A DNA stretch of 64,000 nucleotides from contig CAMVPR010000001.1 of NCBI GenBank assembly GCA_947169385.1, positions 62,001 through 126,000 of the forward strand, in the 5' to 3' direction. This document shows, in pieces, positions 25,100 to 34,609 of the stretch. The stretch is from an uncultured Lachnospiraceae bacterium (GTDB taxonomy: Bacteria; Bacillota; Clostridia; Lachnospirales; Lachnospiraceae). How positions within the stretch are numbered: the stretch's first letter is position 1; each line of letters opens with the position of its first letter. The notes below the pieces were generated by a model. That model was not told where the DNA came from. It saw only the letters and a program-made list of their open reading frames with translations, and made no database searches. The translations under genes were made by a program, and so were the position numbers.

Positions 25100-26596
25100 T
25101 TAAAGATGATTGTCTAGTGGTTTATATCCAACTCTAAGCCTTGGCAAACTGCTCATCTTCGTCCTCTGATTAATCATCCAATCTTCGCTTCCATCATCTA
25201 CATTAAGTCCGCTTGCAGGTGGCGCAAAAAAGATTAGATTAACATCTAAACTTGTATCAGGATAATCGAAGAACAAAGGCATAAGATCTACAAAATTTGT
25301 TCTAGGCTTCTTATAGAACCATCTGTCATTAGCCTTAATCATAAGATTGGCATCCACATCCTCGTCGAAGTATAATTCGAAAAATGTAGGTGCCTCATCT
25401 AATTTAACATTAACAGCAACTCCGTCAGAGTCCTCTGATCCACCCCATCTAAAATCATAACCTGCTTCATTACTGTCTAACTTGTCAAATGTAATCTCAG
25501 GCTCACAAAGTGGAGTGTGAAGAAGCTTCCTATACGCATCTAACGAAGGTGTAGGAATACCAACATTTGGATTGTTTGGATCCTCCATCTCAAGTCCTAA
25601 ACGACCTCTGTCTCTGAACTGATAAAATGTAATCGCTGTCAGCCAATCCTCAGGATCCGCTTCTCTAAGAGCGAAGAACTCCTTAATCATATCTACCTGA
25701 TCGTAAGGACCGACAACGTCTCCGTCGGCATTAAACTCACTCATAACCATTGGTCTTGACTTGCCACCGCTGAGTTTCATAAATCTATCGTAGCTCAACC
25801 TTGCAAGCTTATAAACTCTTGATACTTTAGCTCTACCATATTGATTGGTCTCCTCGTCCGCAACGTCAATAGGCCATCCCCAGTGAAGAGCCATGTATTT
25901 GTCGACTGACCAGATATCAGTCTTGGCAACTGCATCCTTAAATTCCTTCTCCTTAACCATAGGCGATACAGCAGTAGCAGAAGGAACAGCCCAAGCAGGA
26001 TCTTCAACTCCACCGATACAAAGTATAAAATCTATCTGCGGAGCCTTAGCCTTGATGACATCCATCGCATGCATGTAGAACTCTGCAACCTCTTTGTAAC
26101 TTGCTCTCTTGGTAAATGAAAACCAGTTACCGGTAGCCTCATGGTTAAGTCTCACCTGCATTCTTCCAAATGGTGCAAGGTCTTCTCCAATCGCCTCTAA
26201 CTGCTCATCAGAAACATTAGGATCCATAGCCAGAGTAAGTATGACATCCTGTCCATGTCGCCTTACATCTCTCATTTGCTCAAAAGGCTCACCTTCTCTG
26301 GCACGGCTGCCCTCTAAACCGCCTCCGTAAGTGAAGTAATCATCATATGGGTAATCCCACTGGAATGTTATAACCTTGTCTTTAAATGCATCTCTAGCTC
26401 TGACAGGCCAGGTCTCATCAAGCGGATAATAGCAATACATAAGGTTGACCGCACGATGAGGTCGATGGAGAGAATTGAGGATGTAGTCCTGGTCAACGTA
26501 CTCGCCTCTCTCACTTCCATCACTCAAATCCAGCGCAAATCTCGCCTTGCCGATATGAGCCTTCTTAACATCTTGTTTGTTTAAATCTATGTACAT
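25100..26596 (-). CDS. Clan GH-A-like glycoside hydrolase (GH26-like)
   Basis: This 498-residue protein starts at ATG 26596 (MYIDLNKQ) after AAGGGG; a 16-residue upstream extension has no good ribosome site. The middle looks like a TIM barrel with RLNHEATGNWF, resembling the acid/base Glu site of GH26 beta-mannanases (R-x-x-HE-x-x-G-x-WF), and VMSEFNADGD, a possible nucleophile Glu. The last 110 residues look like a beta-sandwich. No signal peptide is present, so it may act in the cytoplasm on imported oligosaccharide. Family placement is moderate; the substrate is unknown. Confidence 0.65.
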   Translation of the reverse strand: MYIDLNKQDVKKAHIGKARFALDLSDGSERGEYVDQDYILNSLHRPHRAVNLMYCYYPLDETWPVRARDAFKDKVITFQWDYPYDDYFTYGGGLEGSRAREGEPFEQMRDVRRHGQDVILTLAMDPNVSDEQLEAIGEDLAPFGRMQVRLNHEATGNWFSFTKRASYKEVAEFYMHAMDVIKAKAPQIDFILCIGGVEDPAWAVPSATAVSPMVKEKEFKDAVAKTDIWSVDKYMALHWGWPIDVADEETNQYGRAKVSRVYKLARLSYDRFMKLSGGKSRPMVMSEFNADGDVVGPYDQVDMIKEFFALREADPEDWLTAITFYQFRDRGRLGLEMEDPNNPNVGIPTPSLDAYRKLLHTPLCEPEITFDKLDSNEAGYDFRWGGSEDSDGVAVNVKLDEAPTFFELYFDEDVDANLMIKANDRWFYKKPRTNFVDLMPLFFDYPDTSLDVNLIFFAPPASGLNVDDGSEDWMINQRTKMSSLPRLRVGYKPLDNHL

Positions 26597-26696
26597 AGCT
26601 TTTCCCCTTTTCCACAGTTTATGCACTAAAAAACACTCCTTCAATTATAACCTCTATCGTAGTGTGCGTCAATAATTTACGCGTCCTAAGCCTTAT

Positions 26697-26925
26697 TATG
26701 TCATTCTGAGCATTATTATGTCATTCATAGCGTTATTTATTATGTCATTCTGAGCGAAGCGAAGAATCTTTTAAGATCCTTCGTCGCTTTGCTCCTCAGG
26801 ATGACATAGTGTACCCGTAGCGGAGCACGCTTTGTTCCTCAGGATGACATGGTATACTCGTAGCGGAGCACATTGTGCTCCACACATGGCGAACTATGTT
26901 CGCCGCTACAGGTTGTAAATAATCG
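26697..26925. repeat. Cluster of REP-like and double-hairpin repeats
   Basis: The gene-free stretch holds truncated and full TGTCATTCTGAGCG...AAGAATCTT units in both orientations, a partial GTAGCGGAGCAC unit near 26816, and a complete double-hairpin copy at 26860-26909. Nothing else was seen here. Confidence 0.8.
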
Positions 26926-28665
26926 TCACCCCGCGAACTGGCTTTCATAAAGTTCCTTATAGAACCCACCCGCATTCACAAGCTCATCATGCGAGCCCTG
27001 CTCTATAATGTTACCATCGCGCATAACCAGTATCACATCCGCTTCCTTGATGGTCGAAAGCCTATGTGCCACGATAAATGAAGTTCTTCCCGCCATCATT
27101 TTGGCAAATGCACGCTGAATGCGAAGCTCGGTTCTTGTATCGATACTCGAAGTCGCCTCATCAAGAATCAACATTGGTGGCAGCTTTAACATAACCCTCG
27201 TGATACAAAGAAGCTGCTTCTGACCCTGCGACAGACTTCCTCCGTCCTCACCAATCACAGTGTCGTACCCATTAGGAAGTCTCCTTATAAAGCTGTGAGC
27301 ATGCGTCTTTTTGGCCGCCTCGACAATCTCGTCTCTCGTTGCATCAGGGTGTCCCATTGCGATATTCTCTGCAATCGTCCCCTCCTTGAGCCACGTCTCC
27401 TGAAGTACCATTCCGTAATTAAGTCTTAACGACTTTCTTGTCAAATGTCTGATGTCCGTCAGGTCTTCTCCGACCTTAATCGCACCGTCATTTACATCGT
27501 AAAACCTCATAAGAAGATTGATCAGCGTGGTCTTTCCGCATCCGGTAGGACCTACAATTGCAACCCTTTCACCCGGTTTCACTTCAAGGTTGAAATCAGT
27601 GATAAGAGGCTTCTCAGGAACATAAGAAAAATCAACATTCTTAAGACTCACTCTACCGTTAGCATTTGTCAAAGCAATCGCATCTTCGTCCTGCTCCTCG
27701 ATGTCTTTCTCAATCAGTTCAAATATCCTGTCCGCGCAAGCAAGCGCGTTCTGAAGCTCGGTGATAACACTCGAAATCTCGTTAAACGGCTTAGTGTATT
27801 GATTAGCGTAGCTTAAGAAACAGGTGAGATTACCAACACTTATTCCACCGTAAACCGCGTAGATTGCGCCAACCAAGCCTACCGCCGCGTATACGACATT
27901 GTTCACGAATCTCGTTCCCGGATTGGTTATACTCGAATAAAAAACCGCCTTTAGCGAATAATCTCTAAGCCTTTCATTAATCTCATCAAACTTCTCAAGT
28001 GCCTCGTCTTCCTCTGCAAATGCCTGAACAACCTTCTGATTACCTATCATCTCGTCGATAAGCACCGTCTGCTCCGCCCTTGCCTCACTCTGTGCCTTGA
28101 ACATGTCGTAGGTGTGCCTAGCGATAAATGCTGCGACAAACAACGACAACGGCGTTATAACAACGACCACCAGGGCGATAACGACATTAACTTTCAACAT
28201 GAAAACGAGAGTTGCCAGAATAGTTACAACACCGGTAAAAAACTGACTAAATCCCATCAAAAGACCGTCAGCGAACTGATCAACATCAGCTATTATCCTG
28301 CTCACGATATCACCTGAGCCTGTCTTATCTATAGTTTTTAAAGGCATCTTAGACAATCTCAAAAACGCCTGCTCCCTGACATCCCTTACCGTGCTGTATG
28401 TGAGCTTATTGTTGCACACGTTCATAAGCCACATCGAAAGTGCTGCTATTCCTATTGCGACCGCCATTTTCTTGAAAATCTCAAAAAGTGCAGGGAAGTT
28501 AACTTCACCTGCAGCAACTATCTCATCAATCGCATCACCTGTAAATATCGGAATAGAAAGCTGCATTATTACATTTATTACGGCAAATATCATCGAGAGC
28601 ACAAGATAGACTCTGTATCTCTTTAGATATCGCCAGACTTTTTTAATTATGGTTTTTCTGTTCAT
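26926..28665 (-). CDS. Heterodimeric ABC exporter subunit, catalytic half
   Basis: This 579-residue protein has six N-terminal transmembrane helices (about 20-315) and one nucleotide-binding domain. Walker A is GPTGCGKTTLIN, the signature is LSQGQKQLL, and Walker B is MLILDEATSSID with the catalytic Glu present. It pairs with the gene ending at 28671, whose Walker B is degenerate, giving the TM287/288-type asymmetric multidrug or peptide exporter. It starts 5 bases after its partner. The substrate cannot be told from sequence. Confidence 0.92.
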   Translation of the reverse strand: MNRKTIIKKVWRYLKRYRVYLVLSMIFAVINVIMQLSIPIFTGDAIDEIVAAGEVNFPALFEIFKKMAVAIGIAALSMWLMNVCNNKLTYSTVRDVREQAFLRLSKMPLKTIDKTGSGDIVSRIIADVDQFADGLLMGFSQFFTGVVTILATLVFMLKVNVVIALVVVVITPLSLFVAAFIARHTYDMFKAQSEARAEQTVLIDEMIGNQKVVQAFAEEDEALEKFDEINERLRDYSLKAVFYSSITNPGTRFVNNVVYAAVGLVGAIYAVYGGISVGNLTCFLSYANQYTKPFNEISSVITELQNALACADRIFELIEKDIEEQDEDAIALTNANGRVSLKNVDFSYVPEKPLITDFNLEVKPGERVAIVGPTGCGKTTLINLLMRFYDVNDGAIKVGEDLTDIRHLTRKSLRLNYGMVLQETWLKEGTIAENIAMGHPDATRDEIVEAAKKTHAHSFIRRLPNGYDTVIGEDGGSLSQGQKQLLCITRVMLKLPPMLILDEATSSIDTRTELRIQRAFAKMMAGRTSFIVAHRLSTIKEADVILVMRDGNIIEQGSHDELVNAGGFYKELYESQFAG

Positions 28666-28670
28666 ATCCT

Positions 28671-30419
28671 TTACGCTCCCTTAAACTGTGACTCGTGTAT
28701 CTCTTTATAAATATCTGAAATTTTAAGCAATTCCTCGTGCGTACCAATCGCCGATATCTCTCCGTCATCCATGACAATGATCTTGTCGGAATGCTTGATT
28801 GACGAAGTTCTCTGGGAGACTATTATCGTCGTCATGTCTTGATCGAGCTCTTTTAGGGCTGTTCTTAATTTTAAATCTGTAGCAAAATCAAGAGCCGAAG
28901 AAGAGTCATCAAGAATCAGTATCTTAGGCTTCTTAACAAGAGCTCTAGCTATGCAAAGCCTCTGTCTCTGTCCTCCTGACAGGTTTCTTCCGCCTTGCTC
29001 AACCATATAAGACAGGCCGCCTTCCTTCTCATCAACAAACTCTTTTGCCTGTGCTTTAGAAAGTGCCTCGTTAAGCTCAGCTTCACTTGCACCTTTATTG
29101 CCCCACCTAAGATTCTCGGCTATACTTCCGCTAAACAGCACTGATTTCTGCGGAACAACTCCTATCGCTTCTCTTAAACTCTCTAACTTGTAGTCGGTAA
29201 CATTTTCACCAAATACCGTTACCTTGCCGGTCGTCGCATCGTAAAAACGAGGGATAAGATTAACAACCGAAGTCTTTCCGGAACCGGTACCTCCAATTAT
29301 TCCAAGTGTCTCACCCTTCTTCACCTTGAAATCTATGTTACTCAGAGCCTCGTCGCCACCTTCCTGGTAAGATAAACCGACGGAACTGAACTCTATTGCG
29401 TAGTCGGATGCATTTGCATCTAATATTCGATTTCCATCTAATGTTGCATTTCCACCGATATCCCCTCTTGCAAATGCAGGCTGTATCTCAAAAACAGCTT
29501 GAATCCTATTGCCACTTGCAAGTGCCTTGTTAACGGTAACAATGAAGTTGGCGAACTTAATAAGCTCGACCAGAATCTGTGACATATAGTTGACGAGCGC
29601 AACAACCTCACCCTGAGTCAAGGTTCCAGTATTGACCTTAAGCGCGCCAACATAGATAAGATAGACGGTCGCGAGATTTATTATCACATAGGTTACAGGA
29701 TTGGTAAGAGCCGATATCCTTCCCACATGCATTGAGAGGTCTGTGTAGTCCTTGTTCTCTCTATTAAAGCTCTCAATCTCCTGCTCTTCAAGCGTGAAAG
29801 CCCTTATAACTCTGATACCTGTAAGGTTCTCTCGCGTGCGCTTTAGCACTGCATCAAGCGCTGTCTGCACCTTCTTATAAAGCGGTATACTCACTCCCAT
29901 CACGCCGAATACTACAACCGAAAGAAGTGGTATTGTTACTACAAATGTTACCGCCGCGCCCGCGTCCACAGTAAATGCCATTATCATCGCGCCAAGCACA
30001 ATAAACGGTGATCTTAAGAAAAGCCTAAGAACCATGTTAACTCCGGACTGAGCCTGATTAATATCACTAGTCATTCGCGTAATCAGTGTGGATGTTCCAA
30101 GCTTATCAAGTGTGCTGTAATCAAGACTTTCTATGTGTTTAAAAAGAGCATGTCTTACCTTGGTCGCAAATCCGACCGCTGCCTTCGCAGAAAAATATTG
30201 CGCAGTAATAGAACACACTAGTCCTATAACTCCAAGCGCAATTACAATCAAACTCATCTTTATTATGTAAGGCTTGTCACCGTTTTTGATACCGGTATCA
30301 ATGATTGCAGCCATAACAAGCGGTACCAAAAGCTCAAACGAGGCCTCCAGCATTTTAAAAAGGGGAGCCAATACGCACTCCCTTTTATAATCCGTTAAAA
30401 ATCTAAGCAGTTTTCTCAT
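28671..30419 (-). CDS. Heterodimeric ABC exporter subunit, degenerate ATPase half
   Basis: ATG 30419 (MRKLLRFLTDYKRE) follows GGAG and gives 582 residues; the longer frame to 30467 lacks support. Six membrane helices precede an ATPase domain with Walker A GGTGSGKTSVVN, signature LSGGQRQRL and Walker B ILILDDSSSALD. Asp in place of the catalytic Glu is the usual mark of the inactive site in heterodimeric exporters. It is first of the two-gene operon. A drug, lipid or peptide export role is inferred from the family. Confidence 0.92.
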   Translation of the reverse strand: MRKLLRFLTDYKRECVLAPLFKMLEASFELLVPLVMAAIIDTGIKNGDKPYIIKMSLIVIALGVIGLVCSITAQYFSAKAAVGFATKVRHALFKHIESLDYSTLDKLGTSTLITRMTSDINQAQSGVNMVLRLFLRSPFIVLGAMIMAFTVDAGAAVTFVVTIPLLSVVVFGVMGVSIPLYKKVQTALDAVLKRTRENLTGIRVIRAFTLEEQEIESFNRENKDYTDLSMHVGRISALTNPVTYVIINLATVYLIYVGALKVNTGTLTQGEVVALVNYMSQILVELIKFANFIVTVNKALASGNRIQAVFEIQPAFARGDIGGNATLDGNRILDANASDYAIEFSSVGLSYQEGGDEALSNIDFKVKKGETLGIIGGTGSGKTSVVNLIPRFYDATTGKVTVFGENVTDYKLESLREAIGVVPQKSVLFSGSIAENLRWGNKGASEAELNEALSKAQAKEFVDEKEGGLSYMVEQGGRNLSGGQRQRLCIARALVKKPKILILDDSSSALDFATDLKLRTALKELDQDMTTIIVSQRTSSIKHSDKIIVMDDGEISAIGTHEELLKISDIYKEIHESQFKGA

Positions 30420-30440
30420 ATCTTTCTCCAAATAAATTAT

Positions 30441-30482
30441 GCTAAGTTTACAAAGGGGACAGTCCACAATGTAAAGTTAGCA
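30441..30482. repeat. GGGGACAGTCC palindrome
   Basis: GCTAAGTTTACA...TGTAAAGTTAGC arms enclose GGGGACAGTCC. The stop codon of the glycosyltransferase gene lies in one arm. It probably ends the upstream transcript. Confidence 0.7.
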
Positions 30483-31154
30483 CAGCATATCCTTATATTC
30501 CTCTAAAAACACCCTGTTCCACCTCATGTACTCATCACCCGCACTCGCCTTAAACTGCACATCAACATCATGAAGGCACCAAGGCTCATCCTGCTTTGGA
30601 ACCACAACCTTATATCCCTTATTCCTCATTTCAAATGAATGCGATACATCATAAAAATGCCATCCCTTAAATATATCTGCTCTCCAATCAACATCAACGG
30701 ACGTCGCCATCAAAAAGCCGTCAACCGCCTGAACCTCCATGTATTCATCATCAATCGGAACCTCAAACTCATAGTCAGCCTCCCCGGTCACAACATTTCT
30801 CCTAAGTCTTCCGCACCGCTTTTCATTTCTCCACATAACAGCATCTTTTGGAAGCTCAACAGAGCCGACCATTCCTATCATCCCGATATCATTTGCCTTG
30901 AAAATGTTGACTATATCATCTATAAAATGCTCGTTGATAATAAACGCGTCCTGATGAAGATACACCTTGTACTTCGCGTCCGAGCTCTCCATTCCCGCCT
31001 GGTATCCCTCATTTATCGAAGGCGCGTCCTTGATAGAAAGAATATCCATCTCCATTCCATCCGGCAAATGAAGCGCTCTTATATAAAAACAACACTCATC
31101 AAGAAACAACTCGTCATTATAGCATATTATAAAGCAAATCTTGTTCTCATTCAT
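30477..31154 (-). CDS. Glycosyltransferase-like protein (GT2-type fold)
   Basis: This 225-residue protein starts at ATG 31154; a GTG nine bases earlier is possible, but the AGGTG ribosome site fits the ATG. It has the pattern of GT-A-like transferases lacking the C-terminal part: KICFIICYNDELFLDECCFYI, NEGYQAGMESSDAKYKVYLHQDAFI, IGMIGMVGS and VQAVDGFLMATSVDV. Such proteins (StrF-like) are often linked to sugar transfer onto surface or antibiotic scaffolds. It overlaps the preceding small gene by eight bases, so the two are translationally coupled. The acceptor is unknown. Confidence 0.7.
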   Translation of the reverse strand: MNENKICFIICYNDELFLDECCFYIRALHLPDGMEMDILSIKDAPSINEGYQAGMESSDAKYKVYLHQDAFIINEHFIDDIVNIFKANDIGMIGMVGSVELPKDAVMWRNEKRCGRLRRNVVTGEADYEFEVPIDDEYMEVQAVDGFLMATSVDVDWRADIFKGWHFYDVSHSFEMRNKGYKVVVPKQDEPWCLHDVDVQFKASAGDEYMRWNRVFLEEYKDMLC

Positions 31155-31566
31155 CGGCCACACCTCGCTTATACTCGGCTTCTAATTCCTTGTACAAGGC
31201 GCTAACCTTGTCATAGTCAACCGAAGAATACCTCATGATAGTATCTATCGCAGTCTCGGACACACCAAACTCATCCCTGTACGAAAAAAGCTCATACCTT
31301 GCATCTTTAAAATGAGGAAACTCCAGCCTTCTTATAAGAAACTTTATAGAATGAAAATGCATCCGCCACGCTTCCGGTTCGTCTGAAACATCAAGAATAG
31401 TGAACTTCTCGCCGTTCATGTACTCCTTAGAAGCAACATTTAAAATCGCAAAGATCACCATGGCATCAGGAGTGTAGTCATCATCGCTTAAAGAATCATA
31501 ATACCTAAACGCACCCACCAAATCTCTATCTTTAATTAATCCACAAACCTTACTCTCATCAAACAT
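31147..31566 (-). CDS. Small protein of unknown function coupled to the glycosyltransferase gene
   Basis: This 139-residue protein has GGAGG before ATG 31566. The sequence is helical and acidic (DRDLVGAFRYYDSLSDDDYTPDAMVIFAIL) with no membrane segment or catalytic motif that I recognise. It overlaps the following glycosyltransferase gene, so the two products probably act together. Confidence 0.75.
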   Translation of the reverse strand: MFDESKVCGLIKDRDLVGAFRYYDSLSDDDYTPDAMVIFAILNVASKEYMNGEKFTILDVSDEPEAWRMHFHSIKFLIRRLEFPHFKDARYELFSYRDEFGVSETAIDTIMRYSSVDYDKVSALYKELEAEYKRGVADE

Positions 31567-31605
31567 AGAATCCTCCGCAAGTAATCAGTAAAATATCTCA
31601 ACCCC

Positions 31606-31774
31606 GGTGGCCTTGCCACCCTGAGGATTGCAAGGAGCATAATATGTTATTTCGCAGGGCGTTGGCGCGACTCGTTACTTAATGAGTGCAAGCGTAAGCT
31701 TAGCACGAATTTAGTAACGTAAGCATCGCGCCTTCGAGCCGAGAGGCGTCCCGAAGAAATAACATATTATGCTC
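31606..31774. mobile_element. MITE-like palindromic element, copy 1
   Basis: A GGTGGCCTTGCCACC hairpin is followed by a 140-bp unit at 31635-31774 with perfect 19-bp terminal inverted repeats (GAGCATAATATGTTATTTC). The interior is a long imperfect palindrome. It differs from copy 2 at one visible base. It ends 12 bases from the stop codon of the adjacent gene. Confidence 0.85.
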
Positions 31775-31786
31775 AACTCAAATCCG

Positions 31787-33343
31787 CTACACATAAATCC
31801 ACTCATCAATCGAACGATTCTCAGTTACAAAGTTAACTCCAATCTTATAAAGCTTTCTATCATCTGCCGCATAAGGGGCAGCATATCCCTTATCTTCTAT
31901 CTGATTAAGCGCCTCCTTAGCAGATTTATCGCGTTTAAATTCAAAAATAAATATATACTCGTTAGTCTCTACGATAACATCCGCTCTGCCTGTTGCATTA
32001 TGAACCTCCGTTTTAACAAACTGACCAAGAAGCATAAAAACAATATATATAACATTCTGAAAATTACTTTCTGTCTCCTTCTCATCATTTACATACGGAA
32101 TATTGGCATACAGCGCAACAAAGCGATTCATAAAACTGTCAATCTCAGCGTGCTTTATGTCATTTAAAAAACTTCTGAGATCCAAAGGTCTCGCTTCTTT
32201 TTCTCTATGAAGAACCATAGGCGCCAAGCTTTTTAAAAAGCCATACCTAACTTCCTGATTTGGATAACCAAGCCCATAATACCTTGATTCATCATCATAA
32301 TCTACAATCGTCAAATATCCCGTTTGATATAGTAGAGGAATCGGGTTAGGATTATCAGATCTATAATCCTTTAGTTCTGACTCTTCTGCATACAAACTTC
32401 CATCCGTAAATTCTTTAATGTCAATATCTATATTTTTAAGTCTGTCTACCAAAAATGTAGGAGTTCCGGTTTCAAACCAATAAGATCCAAACTCCTTCTT
32501 AGCAAATGCATTTATCAAACTAAACGGATTATATACTCCAACACCTTTATGATGAAAATGATATCCGTCATACATCTTTTTAAGTCTTTCAAGGCACTCA
32601 TCAAAAGAAATGTCATATTCATCTGCCATGTCACTTATCTCCGGCGCAAATGATTCTCTTAGTTCTTCTTCAGTTATACCGCATATACCATCGTATCTTC
32701 TGTCAATAGAAATATCCTGCAAATGATTAAGATCACTGAAAATGCTAACCTTAGAAAACTTGGTTACACCTGTTAAGAACACAAACTTAAGATAATGATC
32801 ATAGCTCTTCAGCGTACTAAAAAAACCCTTAAATACAGCTTTATTGTGTTCGAGCAATTCGTCATCCGCTTCAAGAAGAGGCTTGTCATACTCATCGACA
32901 AGAACGACTACATTGTTCTTATCAGTTGCAGCCTTGACAATAAGATTCTGAAATCTACCTTCAAGCGTAGAAGAATCTGACTTTCCATACACATTTTCCC
33001 ATTCAGATAGATGTTCATCAAAAACATCTTCAAGGGCTCTTTCCCTCTTAAAATTCGTCTTATTAAAGTCAAAATAAAATACAGGACATGGTGCAAATGC
33101 TGACGCATCATCCTTAGATAAACCTTCTATAGCAAGCCCCTTAAACAACTCTCTCTTACCCTCAAAATACGCTCTCATAGTCGACAAAAGAAGACTCTTA
33201 CCGAATCTTCTGGGTCTGCTTAAGAAATACGGCTTACCGTTTTGGATTAAATTATATATATATTCTGTCTTATCAACATAAATATAATCATCTCTTCTTA
33301 TTGATTCGAAATCTTGTATACCTATAGGAAGTTTCCTATTCAT
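31787..33343 (-). CDS. AAA-ATPase-like / PD-(D/E)XK nuclease fusion protein (AAA-ATPase_like + PDDEXK_9)
   Basis: This 518-residue protein opens with LPIGIQDFESIRRDDYIYVDKTEYIYNLI and PYFLSRPRRFGKSLLLSTM, the signature of the AAA-ATPase_like family, with VVLVDEYDKPLL as Walker B. The C-terminal domain has GRADVIVETNEYIFIFEFKRDKSAKEAL, a PD-(D/E)XK nuclease-like core (D...E-F-K). Such genes occur in many copies in Bacteroidetes and Clostridia; their role is unresolved (selfish or defence-linked have both been suggested). GGAG precedes ATG 33343. Confidence 0.9.
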   Translation of the reverse strand: MNRKLPIGIQDFESIRRDDYIYVDKTEYIYNLIQNGKPYFLSRPRRFGKSLLLSTMRAYFEGKRELFKGLAIEGLSKDDASAFAPCPVFYFDFNKTNFKRERALEDVFDEHLSEWENVYGKSDSSTLEGRFQNLIVKAATDKNNVVVLVDEYDKPLLEADDELLEHNKAVFKGFFSTLKSYDHYLKFVFLTGVTKFSKVSIFSDLNHLQDISIDRRYDGICGITEEELRESFAPEISDMADEYDISFDECLERLKKMYDGYHFHHKGVGVYNPFSLINAFAKKEFGSYWFETGTPTFLVDRLKNIDIDIKEFTDGSLYAEESELKDYRSDNPNPIPLLYQTGYLTIVDYDDESRYYGLGYPNQEVRYGFLKSLAPMVLHREKEARPLDLRSFLNDIKHAEIDSFMNRFVALYANIPYVNDEKETESNFQNVIYIVFMLLGQFVKTEVHNATGRADVIVETNEYIFIFEFKRDKSAKEALNQIEDKGYAAPYAADDRKLYKIGVNFVTENRSIDEWIYV

Positions 33344-33386
33344 AACGATTCTCCTCTCTTCATGTCCTTCTTTAATTATACAAAAA

Positions 33387-33406
33387 AGCCTTGCAATTGC
33401 AAGGCT
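33387..33406 (-). terminator. Terminator between the 33672 gene and the 33343 start
   Basis: An AGCCTTGCAA/TTGCAAGGCT stem with TTTTTT following on the minus strand. Confidence 0.8.
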
Positions 33407-33417
33407 AAATTGATTAA

Positions 33418-33464
33418 TTGCCCTTCTACGAAGGGCAAAGATTCTTCGCTTCGCTCAGAATGAC
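33418..33464. repeat. REP-like repeat
   Basis: A TTGCCCTTC/GAAGGGCAA hairpin plus AGATTCTTCGCTTCGCTC and AGAATGACA. Confidence 0.75.
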
Positions 33465-33485
33465 ACGTAGATTTAAAATTAATAT

Positions 33486-33654
33486 CGGTGGCCCTGCCAC
33501 CCTGAGGATTTCAAGAGCATAATATGTTATTTCGTAGGGCGTTGGCGCGACTCGTTACTTAATGAGTGCAAGCGTAAGCTTAGCACGAATTTAGTAACGT
33601 AAGCATCGCGCCTTCGAGCCGAGAGGCGTCCCGAAGAAATAACATATTATGCTC
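33486..33654. mobile_element. MITE-like palindromic element, copy 2
   Basis: A GGTGGC/GCCACC hairpin, then a 140-bp unit at 33515-33654 with the same 19-bp terminal inverted repeats as copy 1. It ends 17 bases from the stop of the secreted-protein gene. Confidence 0.85.
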
Positions 33655-33671
33655 CCCTTACATCCGCTAAA

Positions 33672-34589
33672 TCAACTTCTCCAAGTTATCGTACGAGTTG
33701 AATCATACAGCTTATGTTTATGCTTATCCCATATCCTTATTCTGATTGAAGAATAGTTACGGTTATTATATTTAGTCTTAAAAATGCGCTCTATTTTCTT
33801 GGCATTTTTCTTAACCTTCTTTTTGTATGTCTTACCACCTGCAGTTATTGCAACCGTATCACCCTTCTTAACATTGTAAAATGTCATCGGAATCGTCTTC
33901 TCACAAGACCATATCTGGTTCATACTTCCCCATGTTGAACAATAAACCTTAGAAGTCTTGCTAATCTTAATCTTACCCTTCTTCGCGGTAAACTTGATCT
34001 TACCATTAAACTTAGGACTCTGTTTAACCTTAATGGATTTGGAACCTTTCTTGCCAAGCTTGACCGAATATTTCTTGCCACCTATCTTAAATGAAACTGT
34101 TGATCCACTCACTCCGTATACATTAACACTCTTTTCACGATAGTATGCGCTGACATAAGTATAATTCTTAATTCGAGCCTTCTCCCAGGAGCTCTTAACA
34201 ACAACATCAATCGTGTCACTCACACCTGACTCACCGTATACCGTAACCACAGTCTTTCCGACCTTCTCAGGCACTATTATTACAGCTGTGTCATCGTCAT
34301 CATAAACAACTACACTTACCGAAACAACTCCTTTGTTGGAAGAAACTGCCTTAGCAATCTTATCGGGAGTATGAATATAACTGGTACTAGCCCAAGTAGA
34401 CGCATCAAATGTAACCTTATATGTATCCAAATTAAGCGGATGAGCATCTTGAGTAACAGGCTCTATTGCCGCCTCTGAACCAGAAACCACCTTCGTTTTA
34501 TTATCAGCAAATACTACCGTGTCATCAACACTTAACATTATCCCAATAATTGCAACAATCGAAAATAATAAACATTTAGCTTTACTCAT
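33672..34589 (-). CDS. Secreted basic beta-rich protein
   Basis: This 305-residue protein has a signal peptide (MSKAKCLLFSIVAIIGIMLS...VVFA, about 1-29) and AGGAGG before ATG 34589. Residues 60-135 resemble an Ig-like fold (SSNKGVVSVSVVVYDDDDTAVIIVPEKVGKTVVTVYG). The rest is very rich in Lys with repeated SVKLGKKGSKSIKVK-like strands. Its signal peptide resembles that of the LRR protein 20 bases upstream, so the two form an operon. It may bind anionic wall polymers; that is inferred only from charge. Confidence 0.75.
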   Translation of the reverse strand: MSKAKCLLFSIVAIIGIMLSVDDTVVFADNKTKVVSGSEAAIEPVTQDAHPLNLDTYKVTFDASTWASTSYIHTPDKIAKAVSSNKGVVSVSVVVYDDDDTAVIIVPEKVGKTVVTVYGESGVSDTIDVVVKSSWEKARIKNYTYVSAYYREKSVNVYGVSGSTVSFKIGGKKYSVKLGKKGSKSIKVKQSPKFNGKIKFTAKKGKIKISKTSKVYCSTWGSMNQIWSCEKTIPMTFYNVKKGDTVAITAGGKTYKKKVKKNAKKIERIFKTKYNNRNYSSIRIRIWDKHKHKLYDSTRTITWRS

Positions 34590-34609
34590 AAAAACCTCCT
34601 TGAGTATGC